Positions 1 to 10,401 of a DNA stretch of 64,000 nucleotides are shown piece after piece. Where the stretch lies: NCBI GenBank assembly GCA_032871835.1, contig CM065297.1:66389253-66453252 (forward strand), given 5' to 3'. Made by a program: the position numbers and the translations under genes. Below the pieces are notes generated by a model, which saw nothing but the letters and a program-made list of their open reading frames with translations, made no database searches and was not told the origin of the DNA. The stretch is from Dipteronia dyeriana (Eukaryota; Streptophyta; Magnoliopsida; Sapindales; Sapindaceae). The stretch's first letter is position 1. Each line of letters starts with the position of its first letter.

Positions 1-109
1 GTAATTTTATTTATTACTGCAAAAATCGACAGATTTAAATTACAATTTTATATTTATCCTACCAATAAAAGAATAGAATAGTTAATATAAATATATATAT
101 ATATATTTT

Positions 110-1578
110 TTAAGGATAGAAAATCTTCAGATATTGGGCATTGTATGGTCGGGGTAACACCCCTCCATTGGGTCGAGCAATCCAATAGGCTCCATGGCCA
201 GCTATACCCTCGATCTTGTATGGACCTTCCCATTTGTCAGTCAGGGATCCTGCGGCTCTGTTTTTTGTGTTCAACGACACCTTCCTGAGCACCAGGTCTC
301 CTAACTGGAATTTCCTGATCCGAACACGAGAATTGTAGTGGCGAGCCACTCTTTTTGTTGATATGTTGTATTTCTTATTCGGGACTTTTCCTTTTTTCTT
401 CTAGCTCAACCAAACTTTGTAGTAGCGTATCAACATTCTGTTCTTCATCGTATAGCCTGACCCGCGGGGATGCATACGATGTTTCTATAGGGATGACAGC
501 TTGTGTTCCAAACGCTAGGGTGAACGGAGTTTCTCCTGTTGAAGTCCTTGCTGTTGTCCGATATGCCCATAATACTTCAGGAAGCTTTTCAACCTAGCTT
601 CCTTTTTTGTCATCTAACTTTGCTTTAATGGTGTGCTTGATAATTTTATTTACTGCTTCTACTTGCCCGTTTGTTTGAGGGTTCGCTGGTGTCGCATAGT
701 AGTTAGCAATATGATACTTCTCGTACAACTGTTCGAACTTTTGGTTATCAAACTGAGTGCCATTGTCGGTGATTATAGTGTCTGGAACTCCAAACCTATA
801 AAGTATGTTTTTCTTTACAAAATTTGTGGTGTTGGCTTCCGTGATATGCACCAGCGCTTCAGCTTCTGCCCATTTTGTGAAATAATAGACAGCTACTATG
901 GCATGCCTTGCTCCACCAACCTGTCCCAGCTGGCATTGGACCGATCAGGTCTAAGCCCCACATGGCGAATGGCCATGGAGCAGTGAGGTTTCTGAGTTTT
1001 TCTGTGTGTTGTCGGATATCGTTAGCAATCCTTTGACAGGTATTGCAACTTTCTGACCACTGATGTGCATCTGAGAAAAGCGTAGGCCAGTAATAGTCTT
1101 GTCTGAGTACCTTATGCGCCAGGCTTATACCTCCAGTGTGGTTTCCGCAAACCCCTTCGTGGATCTCTTGAAGTATTCGATGTGCATCTTCCTCCGGTAC
1201 ACATATCTGGAGAGCTCGGGAGAACCCTCTTCTGTATAATTCTCCTCTGATCATGGTATATCTAGCTGATCGATACCTGATGCACTTTGCTAACACCGGA
1301 TCTTCCGGGAGCACACCTTCTTCTAGGAACCTTCTTAGCTGGACTATCCAACCGTCTTTCGGTGTTTGGATTTCTGAAATTTCCAAATGCTTAGGTTCAG
1401 CTGTACTCGGTTTAAGTAGGTGTGCAACTGGAATGGTCTTTGGTCTGATTGAGGTTGTTGCTGACGCTAATTTAGATAAAGCGTTTGCCTTTTCATTTTC
1501 TTCTATGGGGATCTGAGCGATCTTGTATTCTTTAAATTTTTGGAGGAGCTGTTTTGCGATGTCACGGTAGGCAATCAT
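110..1578 (-). pseudogene. Tat integrase (zinc finger, catalytic core, C-terminal domain), broken
   Basis: Integrase inserts the element cDNA into host DNA. The 859-1578 part carries the tail of RNase H, then an HHCC zinc finger (His residues in a HEGVCGNH stretch and Cys pair in CNTCQ), then the start of the core with WGLDLIGP. A frameshift near 855 separates it from 594-851, which carries the second Asp (ITDNGTQFD) and the Glu (QTNGQVEAVN), so the DDE residues are all still visible. The C-terminal piece at 110-349 has the GPYKI...AYWI...LPRPYNAQYLK pattern usual at Tat integrase ends. The stretch 350-593 is readable in another frame as the link between the core and this end. No chromodomain is seen. 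It lies directly downstream of the RNase H domains in the same broken polyprotein. Confidence 0.88.
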
Positions 1579-2269
1579 TCCTTCATCTTTGGCCTGGTAC
1601 TCGTCGATAACCTGTTTGACAACTACCTGTGAATCGCTGAATATCTCAACTTCATCTGCCCCAAGAGCTATGCAGACTCTGAGTCCAGCTAACGAGTCCA
1701 GCTAACAATGCCTCGTATTCGGCTTGATTATTGGTTGCTTTGAAATCAAATCTCATGGCACATTTAACATCATCTCCTTCTAGGGTGCGAACTACGATCC
1801 CTGCCCCGCTGCCATGAGTGTTTGAAGAACCATCAACATACAGTTTCCATGGGAAACTTTTAACCAACAGTCTTTTTGCTTCCAGGTTTGGTTCTGTGAA
1901 CTCGGCTATGAAGTCTGCCACCGCTTGTCCTTTGAGGGAGGTTCTGGGGACATAATGAATATCGAATTCACTTAACTCGATTGCCCATTTAGTAAGTCTT
2001 CCTGATATCTCTGGTTTTTGTAAGATTTGTCTTAATGGGCAATTGGCGAGAACCTGGATCGTATGGGCCTGAAAATATGGTCTCAGCTTTTTTGCTGCTG
2101 AAACCAATGCTAAAGCTATCTTCTCTGCCTATGAGTACCTGGTCTCGGTCGGTACGAGTGCCTTGCTAGTATAAGACACTGGTTTCTGCACTCCATCTTC
2201 TGTTCTAACTAAGACTGAACTTGCTGCAAGCTCAGTTATTGATAGATACAGCTGAAGTATTTCCCCTTT
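1579..2269 (-). pseudogene. Tat tandem RNase H domains (gypsy-type plus second, archaeal-like)
   Basis: The first domain covers the RT-linked RNase H end, with a readable SAAKKLRPYFQAHTI...LSEFDIHYVPR stretch. It is followed by a second domain starting KLYVDGSSNTHGSGAG and continuing with NNQAEYEALLAGL, which carries the Asp and Glu typical of RNase H active sites. A second RNase H after the first is established for the Tat clade. A 13-bp tandem duplication (1681-1693 and 1694-1706) shifts the frame just after the NNQAEYEALLAGL motif and separates the end of this domain from the integrase reading frame. An in-frame stop also lies upstream near 2129-2131. Confidence 0.85.
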
Positions 2270-3284
2270 TTACGGTTTTGAGAGGATGGGAGCTTGCCCC
2301 AAGTACTCTTTTATTTTTAAGAATGCCTGCTCACACTCTTTATTCCACTCCAGGCCTTTCCCTTTTTTGATTATCTTGAAGAAAGGTGCGCACCTGTCTG
2401 TAGCCCTTGAGATGAATCTTCCTAAGGAGGCTAAACACCCTGTTAAGCGCTGTACCTCTTTCAATGTTTTAGGTGAGGTCATTTCTTGCAAAGCCTGGAT
2501 CTTCTCGGGATTAACTTTGATTCCTCTTTGATGGACTTGAAAACCCAAGAATCATCCCGAATGGACTCCGAATAAACATTTGTTTGGGTTTAATTTCATC
2601 TGATATCTTTTTAAAACATCAAATGTCTCTCGGAGGTCGAGGGCATGCTCATCTGCTGAGACGCTTTTAGTCAGCATGTCATCAATGTATACCTCCATGT
2701 TCCTTCCTATTTGTCAAGTGAAGATTTTGTTAACCAACCTTTGGTACGTAGCTCCTGCATTTTTTAAACCGAAGGGCATTACTGTGTAGCAATATAAACC
2801 CTGATCCGTTGTGAAAGCTGTTTTTTCTACATCAGCTTTGTTCATCCGGATCTGATTGTATCCCGAGTAAGTGTCCATGAAAGTGATCAGTTCATGACCT
2901 GTTGTGGCATCCACCAGCTGATCTATTCTTGGGAGTGGGAAGATATCCTTTGGACATGTCTTGTTTAGATCCGTGAAATCTACGCACATCCTTCATTGTC
3001 CATTTTTCTTCTGGATGAGGACTGCGTTGGCTACCCACTGAGGGTAGCTGACTTCTCTGATTAATCCAGTCGCTAGTAGCTTTTCCACCTCTTGTTTGAT
3101 TGCTTAACTTCTTTGGATTTAACGATCTTCTCTTTTGTATTACTGGTTTGGCATTCGGGCTAACTGCGAGGTGGTGGGATATTACTCGAACTTCTATCCC
3201 GATTATATCTTCATGAATCCAGGCGAATACATCTTTGTACTCTCTAAGCAGATTGGTCAAGTCTCGCATGACTTTTCCTTCCAA
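2270..3284 (-). pseudogene. Tat reverse transcriptase, broken by stops and a frameshift
   Basis: The reverse transcriptase copies element RNA into cDNA. The 2892-3284 segment holds the N-terminal part. Segment 2714-2989 holds CVDFTDLNKTCPKD, FMDTYSGYNQIRM and YTVMPFGLKNAGATYQRLV, standard plant gypsy RT blocks. The catalytic box reads VYIDDML between 2650 and 2700, just after an in-frame TGA at 2714-2716. A second TGA interrupts the following FLGFQVHQRGIKVNPEK block, which continues in 2270-2548. A frameshift separates the N-terminal part from the DFTDLNK block. Catalytic Asp residues survive, but a full protein cannot be translated. Confidence 0.9.
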
Positions 3285-3412
3285 GTTGGCCCCAATCCTG
3301 ATTTTCTTGTCGGTTTGTCTTCTTCGAGTACTATTTCAACCAATTCTATCTTGTATTCATTCGAGCCCTCTCTTGGATCTAGTTCGAATGATAAGGATTC
3401 TTTACACTGATT

Positions 3413-4669
3413 TTACTGCATTATGGTGCATACTTGTTCAACATCATGCTTGTCTCTGTATACAGACAGATTTACTCTTCGGGCCATCTCTTGGGATCCC
3501 TTGACTATCTCAACCCCTTGTTCTGTTGGGAACTTGATCATTAATGGATAAGTGGCCTTCACGACCCTTGTTTTATTCAGGAACGGTCGGCCCAATAATG
3601 CATTATACGGCCAATTATCCAAGTCAACTACCACGAAGTCGAGCAGGACAATCCTCTGGCATGGTACTGTTCCGATCTTCACAGGTAGTTTTACTTTCCC
3701 GAGAGACCTGACCTCTATTCCCTTAAATCCTCTTAATAGAGTATGGAAAGGCTGTAAATCTTTTCGGTCTAGTCTTAGCTGGTCGTATACGGCCACGCTT
3801 AGGATGTCTGTTGAGCTCCCATTATCTATTAAAATTCTCCGGACTTCCCTATGGCCAATCTGGGCACTTATAACCAAAGCGTCATTAGGTCGAACGTCAA
3901 CACCATGGGAATCTACCTCTGTAAAGACTATTGGGTCCCATCCTTCCTTTACCCTTTTCGGGTCTGGTTCAACCGAGTTTACGTCGAAGTTATTCCTTGC
4001 TTCTACTGCTTCTTGGATTTCCTGAGTTCGTTCTCGGTTGCTTCTCCCAGTAGGAGGTCCTCTGAAAATTGTATGTATTACTTGATTGGCTTCGAGGCTG
4101 GTTCTTTGGTTTTGACCAGGGTTGTGATCAACCTTGACTTTCTTGGTTTCTGGTCTCTCGTCTTTTTTCAAGATTACATCCCGCAGGTGCCCTTCCTGAA
4201 TAAGAGTTTCTATGTAATCTCTGAGCTGAAAAAACTTTGAAGTTTCATGCCCGATTTCTTTATGAAACCTGCAATACTTGGTTGTATCTCTCCGGGCGAA
4301 CTGTGATTGTCGCAGCGGTTCATGCACCATATTCTTTTCTTCCAAGATGGCTTGAATTTCTTCTTGTTTCTTCCGAAGAGGGGAGTAATTGGTATATCTG
4401 CCTTGGTATTTCTTTGTGGACCGTTCGGCGTTGGGCCAATTACCCCCATCCTTGTTTTTCTCCTTGCTGTTCCCTTTCCATTTTTCCTTTTGATTCTGCC
4501 CCTTGGATTCGGTATTCTTCTGTTCGGGCTTTCCTCCATGCATATAGCTTCCTCCTGTAGCTAACTCTTCTTTCTCGGCCAGAGCGTATCCTCCCGCCAT
4601 ATCCATCATGTCAGCATACCTTGTCAACCGTGCTTTTCTCAAATCGAAGGATAGTCGTCCATTCTGCAA
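3413..4669 (-). pseudogene. Tat gag C-terminal part and aspartic protease
   Basis: An open stretch of about 418 codons. It begins in gag with DLRKARLTRYADMMDMAGGYALAEKEE, runs through a charged Lys/Glu-rich linker with a degraded CRFHKEIGHETSKFFQLRDYIE block where Tat elements have a Cys/His knuckle, then reaches the protease active site ILIDNGSSTDIL. The protease cuts the Gag-Pol precursor. The segment is in the same frame as the upstream gag piece but is separated from it by TAA (4730-4732) and TAG (4775-4777). The long surviving frame suggests moderate rather than extreme age. Confidence 0.85.
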
Positions 4670-4774
4670 GTTATTGGTGAAGGCAACAATAATTGCTTTA
4701 TCATTAGCGCTGCCAATTTTTGATACTGCTTAGCCGAACCGGCCCAAGTATTTTTTTAATGACTCGTCATTCCC

Positions 4775-5779
4775 CTATTTTATTTGAGAGAGGTAGGTCA
4801 CCGACTTCTTTCTGTGAACGTTGTTCAGGAATTGCCTTGAGAAGCTCCTGCTCAACTCGCTGAAATTTCCGATGCTTGCAAGGGGTAGTCTTCCGAACCA
4901 TCTTGAGCCTGTGTCCCCCAGTGTTTGCGAAAAGTTGAGACACAATAGGGCGTCACTGGGGGCATATTGAGCCATAGCACTTTTATAGCGTCTGACGTGC
5001 TCCTTTGGATCTGTATCTTTTTTGAATTGCTCCACATGCGGTATCCTGAATCTTTCTGGGTAAAGGGTCTTCAAAATCTCCCTGGTAAATGGATTGTCGG
5101 AGTCATCGTCTGATAGATCGTTACAGCCGTAACGTCTGACTAGTGCCTCCATCTGTCGCCTGTTATTCTCTACTTCTCGAGTTAGGCTCTTGATTGTGAC
5201 ATCTCTTTCCCCCACCGAGCTTTCTTGATGGTTGAACCATTGGGTAACTGTCATTCTTTCCTTAGATTCTTCACTCTGATGCCGGAACCCTCGTGTGACT
5301 CCATGATGACGTTTACGATGGTGTTGATCACTGCCTTCTGATGATGACCGTCCTCTGTGCCGATCGTATTTACGATGTCTGGCACGTATTGTTTGATTGC
5401 GATCCAGCCTCTGGTGATTTTCCTCTTCTAGTGTTTTCCGTCCAGCTGGATTGATTGGGGAAGAGTTCCTTCTGGTTTCTGGCATAGTTATTCCTGGCCC
5501 CACCACCATCGAACGGAGCCTTGCTGGTGGAAGATTGGGTGTATATGCTCCTACGGCCAGTAGATCAATCCCTTCCATTGCTGCGTCCGTCACCAATTGC
5601 TGTAGGGCCTCTTGGAAATGCAGCATAAGATCTTTGCTAGTTGGAGGAACTTGCTGGATCCCCGTCAGGTGCGCAAGCTGGTTTTCTGTGTTTGCTGCTG
5701 GATCTTGTGACGTATTGCCAATATGGAAATCGTCTGGTAATTTTTGGCCATTCCCTGAACTACTTATGCTTTCTGCCAT
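4775..5779 (-). pseudogene. Tat gag, N-terminal and core part
   Basis: Gag forms the particle that packages element RNA. The ATG at 5777-5779 lies 29 bases downstream of the PBS. The first 100 residues are poorly conserved, followed by an Arg/His-rich segment (RARHRKYDRHRGRSSSEG). The retrotransposon gag core then follows: PFTREILKTLYPERFRIP, DPKEHVRRYKSAM, LNFSQTLGDTGSRWF. Translation stops at a TAG (4775-4777) within the LSQIK-GNDESLKKY block, where related gag proteins continue, so this is a premature stop. A second start of the same gag family is recognisable at 25857-26054. Confidence 0.9.
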
Positions 5780-5808
5780 TGCTTTTTAACAAGTTCGAAG
5801 GTTCAAAG

Positions 5809-5826
5809 CCCCTCCTTCTAGCGCCA
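5809..5826 (-). other. Tat primer binding site
   Basis: Minus strand TGGCGCTAGAAGGAGGGG begins with the TGG that pairs with a tRNA CCA end and lies two bases from the LTR. The same site occurs at 25813-25830 (one T for C near the start) and a close variant at 62075-62092. I do not assign the primer tRNA. Confidence 0.8.
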
Positions 5827-5828
5827 AT

Positions 5829-6701
5829 TGTTGACGTCGGTTTTTGGATTATGCCAAAAAAGCCAACAAGGATTTGATTTCGGCTATTGATTTAAAGAGA
5901 AAGAGATGCAGAGAGAGTAACAAAGACAAATTTTACGTGGTAAAACTCCGAAGGCAGGAGAAACATCCACGGGTGGTTGAAAGATCAACCAAGCCAAAAT
6001 CCACTAAGATAATAAGATGTTTTACAAGCTCTCGGTCTCTCTTTTTTCTCTCTGTATTTACTGTGATTGCTGTATGCTATATTGCCTATATTTTTTCTTT
6101 ACGAGATTATGGGTCTATTTATATGTTTATAGAACCCTAATCTGCCTTGTACAAGTAATACAGGATCTTTGTATTTAATTGTGATTCGGTTACTTTCTTG
6201 AGGTCGATTTGTCTTCTTTCCTGTTTCGGAGTCTCATGGAAATCGAGTGGGATCCTAGTAGTGCAGTTCAATTTGGACTTGTTTCCTTATAATGATGTAG
6301 TCTTCGTAAAAAAATCAAGTTATTTCCTGATTGGGGACTGTTCTAATTTAATACTCTATTTCATTTGGGATTCCTTCCTGATGGATATCGTCACGTATTT
6401 AATGACAATCCGTATGAAATAAGCACCAATTTCTTACTCGGGTCGTATTTATTTCCGAGTAAGAGTAATACATGATGGTCCCGAGTAGTACCGTTTGAGC
6501 CCGAGTAGAAGTGTTATTTAACCAGTCCCGAATGCTGTTAGCTCATCCCGAGTAGGTTTTATTCAGTATATGCTTACTCGGACTTTCTTCTCTTTAATGA
6601 TGCCTTATAGGATATTTCCCGGATGCCCATTTAGGCATCCACCTGGCTATTTTTTCCTTCCTGTCAATGACGTGTATGCTTTGTAAAATTTACATACAAC
6701 A
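5829..6701 (-). repeat. 5' LTR of the Tat element
   Basis: On the minus strand it starts TGTTGTATG and ends GACGTCAACA two bases before the PBS, about 873 bp. The U3 side (right) holds several copies of a CCCGAGTA/TACTCGG motif between 6430 and 6590, possibly short promoter repeats. The R-U5 side is strongly alike to 25500-25810. A TATA-like box lies at 6115-6123. Confidence 0.88.
6115..6123 (-). promoter_or_regulatory. TATA box of Tat LTR
   Basis: Minus strand TATAAATAG inside the most conserved part of the LTR; the related LTR at 25059-25810 has the same nine bases at 25527-25535 in the same context. Confidence 0.6.
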
Positions 6702-7050
6702 TCTTGTTTGGTTGAAAAAAATATTATTTATGATTGCAATGCTTCTCGGTAATACACTATTTCCAATTACTATTTTGTCAGTAATAAGTTATGTCCGATG
6801 ACAAATATCATTGTAATTATCTCCAATAATTCATAGCCCTTGAAAATGTTATATTTCCAATAGTTTAACAAAATTGGATTATTTCTCACTATTTTATTCT
6901 CGATGGAGACTAACAACATTTTCTCGTTATAAATACACAATTTTAATGACTTTTTGACATTACTTAACGTTTGGAATATACTATATTGATTATAGTGGAG
7001 GGTGAATGGCGTGTATTTGAAGCCCAAAAAAGCTGACAATATTGTATCAG
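6702..7050. other. AT-rich intergenic stretch, no gene seen
   Basis: Outside the Tat LTR. It is AT-rich with no recognisable domain or clear repeat ends. The 5' LTR of the adjoining TRIM-like remnant would be expected here but only its last bases are recognisable. Confidence 0.5.
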
Positions 7051-7384
7051 ATGTTACAATTGTATCAGAGTGAGCTCGCTGCCTTGATGTAGATGTAAAT
7101 TTGTAATTGTGTTTAAACCCTCACAATGTCGCGATGTCTAAAGATGGGGGAGATTGTCACATATCCCACGTCATAGCAAGTGAGATCATCTTGAACTTGA
7201 ATATAAGCCTTAAGGTCTATATTAATTAAGTAAACACGTTTTGGGTCATAAGTGAATAACACTTCGATAAAGCTCATGATCCAATTCAAATCGGTAAAGA
7301 TTTAAGCATGTGTCCATGAATCCTAAAAAAATAAAAATTAAAACAAAACGGATAATATTTACTTGGTGGATCTAGGATGTTACA
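7051..7384 (+). mobile_element. TRIM-like retrotransposon remnant (LTR end, PBS, PPT, 3' LTR)
   Basis: Three adjacent signals fit a miniature LTR element. GATGTTACA at 7050-7058 looks like an LTR end. It is followed after two bases by a PBS-like TGTATCAGAGTGAGC (7061-7075), a degraded form of the initiator-Met site TGGTATCAGAGC. After about 65 bp come a polypurine tract AGATGGGGGAGAT (7142-7154) and a putative 3' LTR 7155-7384, starting TGTCACATATCCCAC and ending GGATGTTACA. There is no coding capacity. The first LTR is mostly missing, so this is a remnant. Confidence 0.6.
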
Positions 7385-8166
7385 TATCCAAACTTTATAT
7401 CGTTACAACTAGATGTTTAGTTTTGTTAAGTTACAAAGCTGATTTATTATCATTACAATTTGTTAGGACCATCTAACTTTCTTTTGTTGATATAAATTCA
7501 CATAAGGAAAAAAAAATACTAATAGAAGAAATATAAATTGATTTCGATATTGCATAATAATCAGAAAGTAACTAACAATATTGATATATCATCATCTTTT
7601 TCTTCTTCTTCTTCCTTTTACAATTACTTGCTCAAACCCTTAAAATTTTTATATGATTGATCAAATTACAGTTAGTGTAAAATATAATCCTCCTCCTACA
7701 ATGCATCTCCAACCCACATCCTGCACAAATCCATATTATCGATCGCTGTTTAAACAACTTTCAAAATTTGAGCCTCCTCAGTGCAAGATAAGCCAATAAC
7801 CCGTAACCCACAAGAATCAACATCATGACACGAACACTAGGTACAGGGCTTATTTGCCCAACATTGTCTTCTTCCACAAACTTACACCTCGAGTTTTCTC
7901 TTCTTTCATGGCTTCCGCTATCTAAGAGATACCAAAGCTTCTCTCCATCTTCCTATTAGACATTGATAAACAACTTGTATTTGTAATAAGTTGTGGAAAT
8001 TTACTTGATCCAAGCCATATAAGACAGGACTTTGTGCACGTAAAACCCTCATGTTAGGACAAACGCTAGCATTGTAACAGTAACTATGGTTGAGGTTGGC
8101 ATCCATGATGAAAAGCAAGCTCGAGCCCTTGAGCCACGAGCACGTATCCAAGAATGACGATGAGTG

Positions 8167-9811
8167 TAGGGCGGACCTACCTTTAGATCAGGTGGGGCCG
8201 GTGCCCTACCAAAAATATTATAAAAAATTTGATTTTACTTTCTGTTATGTATATAGATAAATCAAATAACTATTTTTTCATTATAACAGGTAGGGGTGGG
8301 CATAAAAATCGAAACCGAATTGAACCGAACCGAGCCGAATCGAAAAAGAGTGTTTGGTTTGGTTCATAGTTTCTATTTGGTTCAAACCGATTTAAAATTT
8401 AAAAACCGAATTGAATTCGGTTCGGTTTTGGTTTTGAACATATAAAACCGAACCGAACCGAACAAACCGAATTGTCTTAATTAATTATTTTGTAAGGTTC
8501 AATTTTATTATGGATTGTTTGTTGATGATGTTTTATTTTTGGACTACATATATATACTATATTTTTTTTACTTCTATTTATAGAAGTTATGATGATTTTA
8601 TATTTTGATTGAGTATGTAGACCGAATATGATTGAAATTTTTGATTCGGATTCAAAATTGGATTGTATTTTGTTTAAATTAATTTTTACATATTATTCTT
8701 TCTTAAAAAAGTTTAAGGCTAAATGTCAAAAATGCAACTTAAAAACCTAAAAAATTTAAAAAACATATTAAAAAACCTTTAAAGTCCATTAAGCCCAAAA
8801 CCGAATTGAACCGAACCGAACCGAACCGAGATAAAGGTGTTCGGTTCAATTTGGTTTTCAAATTCAAACAGGTTCAAACCGATTTACATTTTAAAAAACC
8901 GAATATATGTCGGTTCAATATGGTTTTGATCAAAACTGAACCGAACCGAACCATGCCCACTCCCAATAACAACTCTTTGTAATGTTGGTTTTGTGTCTTA
9001 GATTGTGTTGGTTGTGAGGCTGTGGTGGTTCACTGGATCACCACTGCTTAAAAATTTTAGGAATATATTTTTTTACAAATTAAATTTATTATGTAAATTT
9101 TCATATCTTTGTTATTTTACCGTCTTTTCCAATTCCTTTCTCGTTTATGTTATTGTCAATTTTTTAACTACTTTCAATTTATTGTTACGTAATTCAATTT
9201 ATTTTATTTTTATTATTATTAAACTTTTATTATTTCTAATAGTTTTAGTTTCCAATCAACAAACCCTGAAATATCAAATTTTAATTTATCTTTCTATTAT
9301 TATGATTCATTTTATTTTATCAATAGCATTTTTCTTTATATTATAATTTTAATTTATTTAGACACAATAAATCAATAATTTACCAATCACTAAAAGAATA
9401 AAAAAAATCATTAGTAATATTTATTAATCAGTTTTTTTGTATAAATGTATAGTGAATTCCTTATAAATACAAAACAAAATTTCTTATTATAAAATTTGAT
9501 TCTAATTTATTATATTATATAAGAATAAATATTATATTTTTTTGTTGTTTATTTTATTTTTCTTGTTATTATTTAATTTTTAATATTGTGTTTCTTGTTT
9601 TTACTTTTATTTTTTTAACGTAAGTTTGTTTATTTCATCTTAAGTAAGTGTTCTATTTGTTTTATTTTATCTAAACTTCAGTATACCATCATTTTTTCTT
9701 TATTTAAAAAAACTAATTTTATTGTGACCATATTTTTTAACTATTTTTTATAATATAATTATTATTTTCTACATGTGCCCCACCTGATTAAAATTCATGA
9801 GTCCGACATTG
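8167..9811. mobile_element. hAT (Tip100-like) non-autonomous element inserted in ABCG pseudogene
   Basis: The flanks are GATGAGTG (8159-8166) and GATGCGTG (9812-9819), an 8-bp target duplication with one mismatch, as expected for hAT elements. The ends form imperfect inverted repeats: TAGGGCGGACC at left and the complement of GAGTCCGACATTG at right. The sub-terminal ATCAGGTGGGGCC and its inverted partner GCCCCACCTGAT also pair. Ends of this GGCGGA...GGTGGGGC type are known from Tip100-like hAT elements. The interior is very AT-rich, with no transposase, and holds another insertion at 8291-8965. Removing it restores the ABCG sequence. Confidence 0.78.
8291..8965. mobile_element. hAT MITE with CCGAACCGAA sub-terminal repeats, nested
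   Basis: Ends read TAGGGGTGGGCAT (left) and the complement of ATGCCCACTCCCA (right). Both sub-termini are packed with CCGAACCGAACC-type repeats in inverted arrangement, and a second internal set lies near 8795-8830. Flanks ATAACAGG (8283-8290) and ATAACAAC (8966-8973) fit an 8-bp duplication with two changes. About 675 bp, non-coding. It sits wholly inside the larger hAT element, so it is the younger insertion. Confidence 0.78.
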
Positions 9812-10129
9812 GATGCGTGTGAGGAGAAAAGCACCCAATTCAGGTTTCAATCCAGCCATCCAGTATGTTTTGATGAGGAAGACTGTAGGGTGAATCAGCT
9901 CTATAGGCAAGTCTCTGATGATTCGAGACATGAAATATGATGATAGGGTATACATATTGGAAGCTCTTTCCTTGACTACGATTGCACGTTCTTGAGGGAA
10001 GGTGAAAACTGAGGTAAACGAAGGAAAGACCCCCCGGATTATGATTGCACGTTATTGGGAAGAGTAGTATTTCCCTTTTATCACATACTTATAAAGTGTT
10101 GCTAACACATACGTAGCAACAGTTCTATT

Positions 10130-10131
<2 letters not shown>

Positions 10132-10196
<65 letters not shown>
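10132..10196. repeat. TA microsatellite
   Basis: An uninterrupted alternating AT run of about 65 bases. Confidence 0.95.
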
Positions 10197-10197
<1 letters not shown>

Positions 10198-10200
10198 CTA

Positions 10201-10330
10201 CTATCGGGACTTGACGAGATTAATTAAATAAACATAGTGCTTGTAAAATATACATGGCAGGACTCGAACCTCTGACCACTAAGTGTGGAAAGGAGGTACA
10301 CAACCATCTCGATTAAGAGGTAATGTGATC
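10201..10330 (-). mobile_element. tRNA-related SINE-like segment
   Basis: On the minus strand GAGGTTCGAGTCCTGCC is an RNA polymerase III B box / T-arm, preceded at tRNA-like distance by AATCGAGATGGTTGTG, a degraded A box. The acceptor stem does not close and there is no CCA-side partner, so it is not a working tRNA. Downstream on this strand come AT-rich sequence and a TA run, which could be a SINE tail. TA runs flank both sides, so a target duplication cannot be judged. Confidence 0.42.
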
Positions 10331-10334
10331 TAGT

Positions 10335-10336
<2 letters not shown>

Positions 10337-10399
<63 letters not shown>
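10337..10399. repeat. TA microsatellite
   Basis: An alternating AT run of about 63 bases on the other side of the SINE-like segment. Confidence 0.95.

Positions 10400-10401
<2 letters not shown>

Larger units (their letters stand above)
1..6701 (-). mobile_element. Ty3/gypsy Tat-lineage retrotransposon, 3' end outside window
   Basis: Reading right to left on the minus strand, the window shows a 5' LTR (5829-6701), a PBS, gag, protease, RT, two RNase H domains and integrase ending at 110. The order PR-RT-RH-aRH-IN, with a second RNase H-like domain and no chromodomain, is the known signature of the Tat clade. The 3' non-coding region and 3' LTR must lie left of base 1, so no target duplication can be checked. 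Several in-frame stops and frameshifts show it cannot make its own proteins. Bases 1-109 are non-coding 3' sequence with an AT repeat at about 88-107. Confidence 0.92.
7761..10032 (-). pseudogene. ABCG (WBC) half-transporter pseudogene, C-terminal membrane domain
   Basis: Minus strand 9820-10032 reads GVFPSFTSVFTFPQERA, then KERASNMYTLSSYFMSRIIRDLP and TYWMAGLKPELGAFLL. This is the conserved transmembrane region of plant ABCG half transporters, plasma-membrane pumps driven by an N-terminal ATPase. After a 1.65-kb insertion it resumes at 8158 with VILGYVLVAQGLEL and, after a frameshift, TSTIVTVTMLAFVLT, GFYVHKV and MAWIK. It ends near LVGYGLLAYLALRRLKF with a TGA at 7761-7763, the usual ABCG terminus. 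In-frame stops at 8049-8051 (TGA) and 8001-8003 (TAA), a frameshift near 8100-8120 and the insertion make it a pseudogene. The ATPase half is not seen; upstream is a short duplicated segment and microsatellite. Which ABCG member it derives from is not clear. Confidence 0.88.

Noticed and set aside
7918..8151. 77-codon minus-strand open frame as a gene
   Set aside because: Its start and end mix frames of the ABCG remnant; the ABCG reading lies in shifted frames of the same bases.
9005..9346. 113-codon open frame rich in Phe, Leu and Ile
   Set aside because: AT-rich interior of a hAT element; no domain.
10201..10330. Functional tRNA gene
   Set aside because: B box is good but no closing acceptor stem or convincing cloverleaf; treated as SINE-like.
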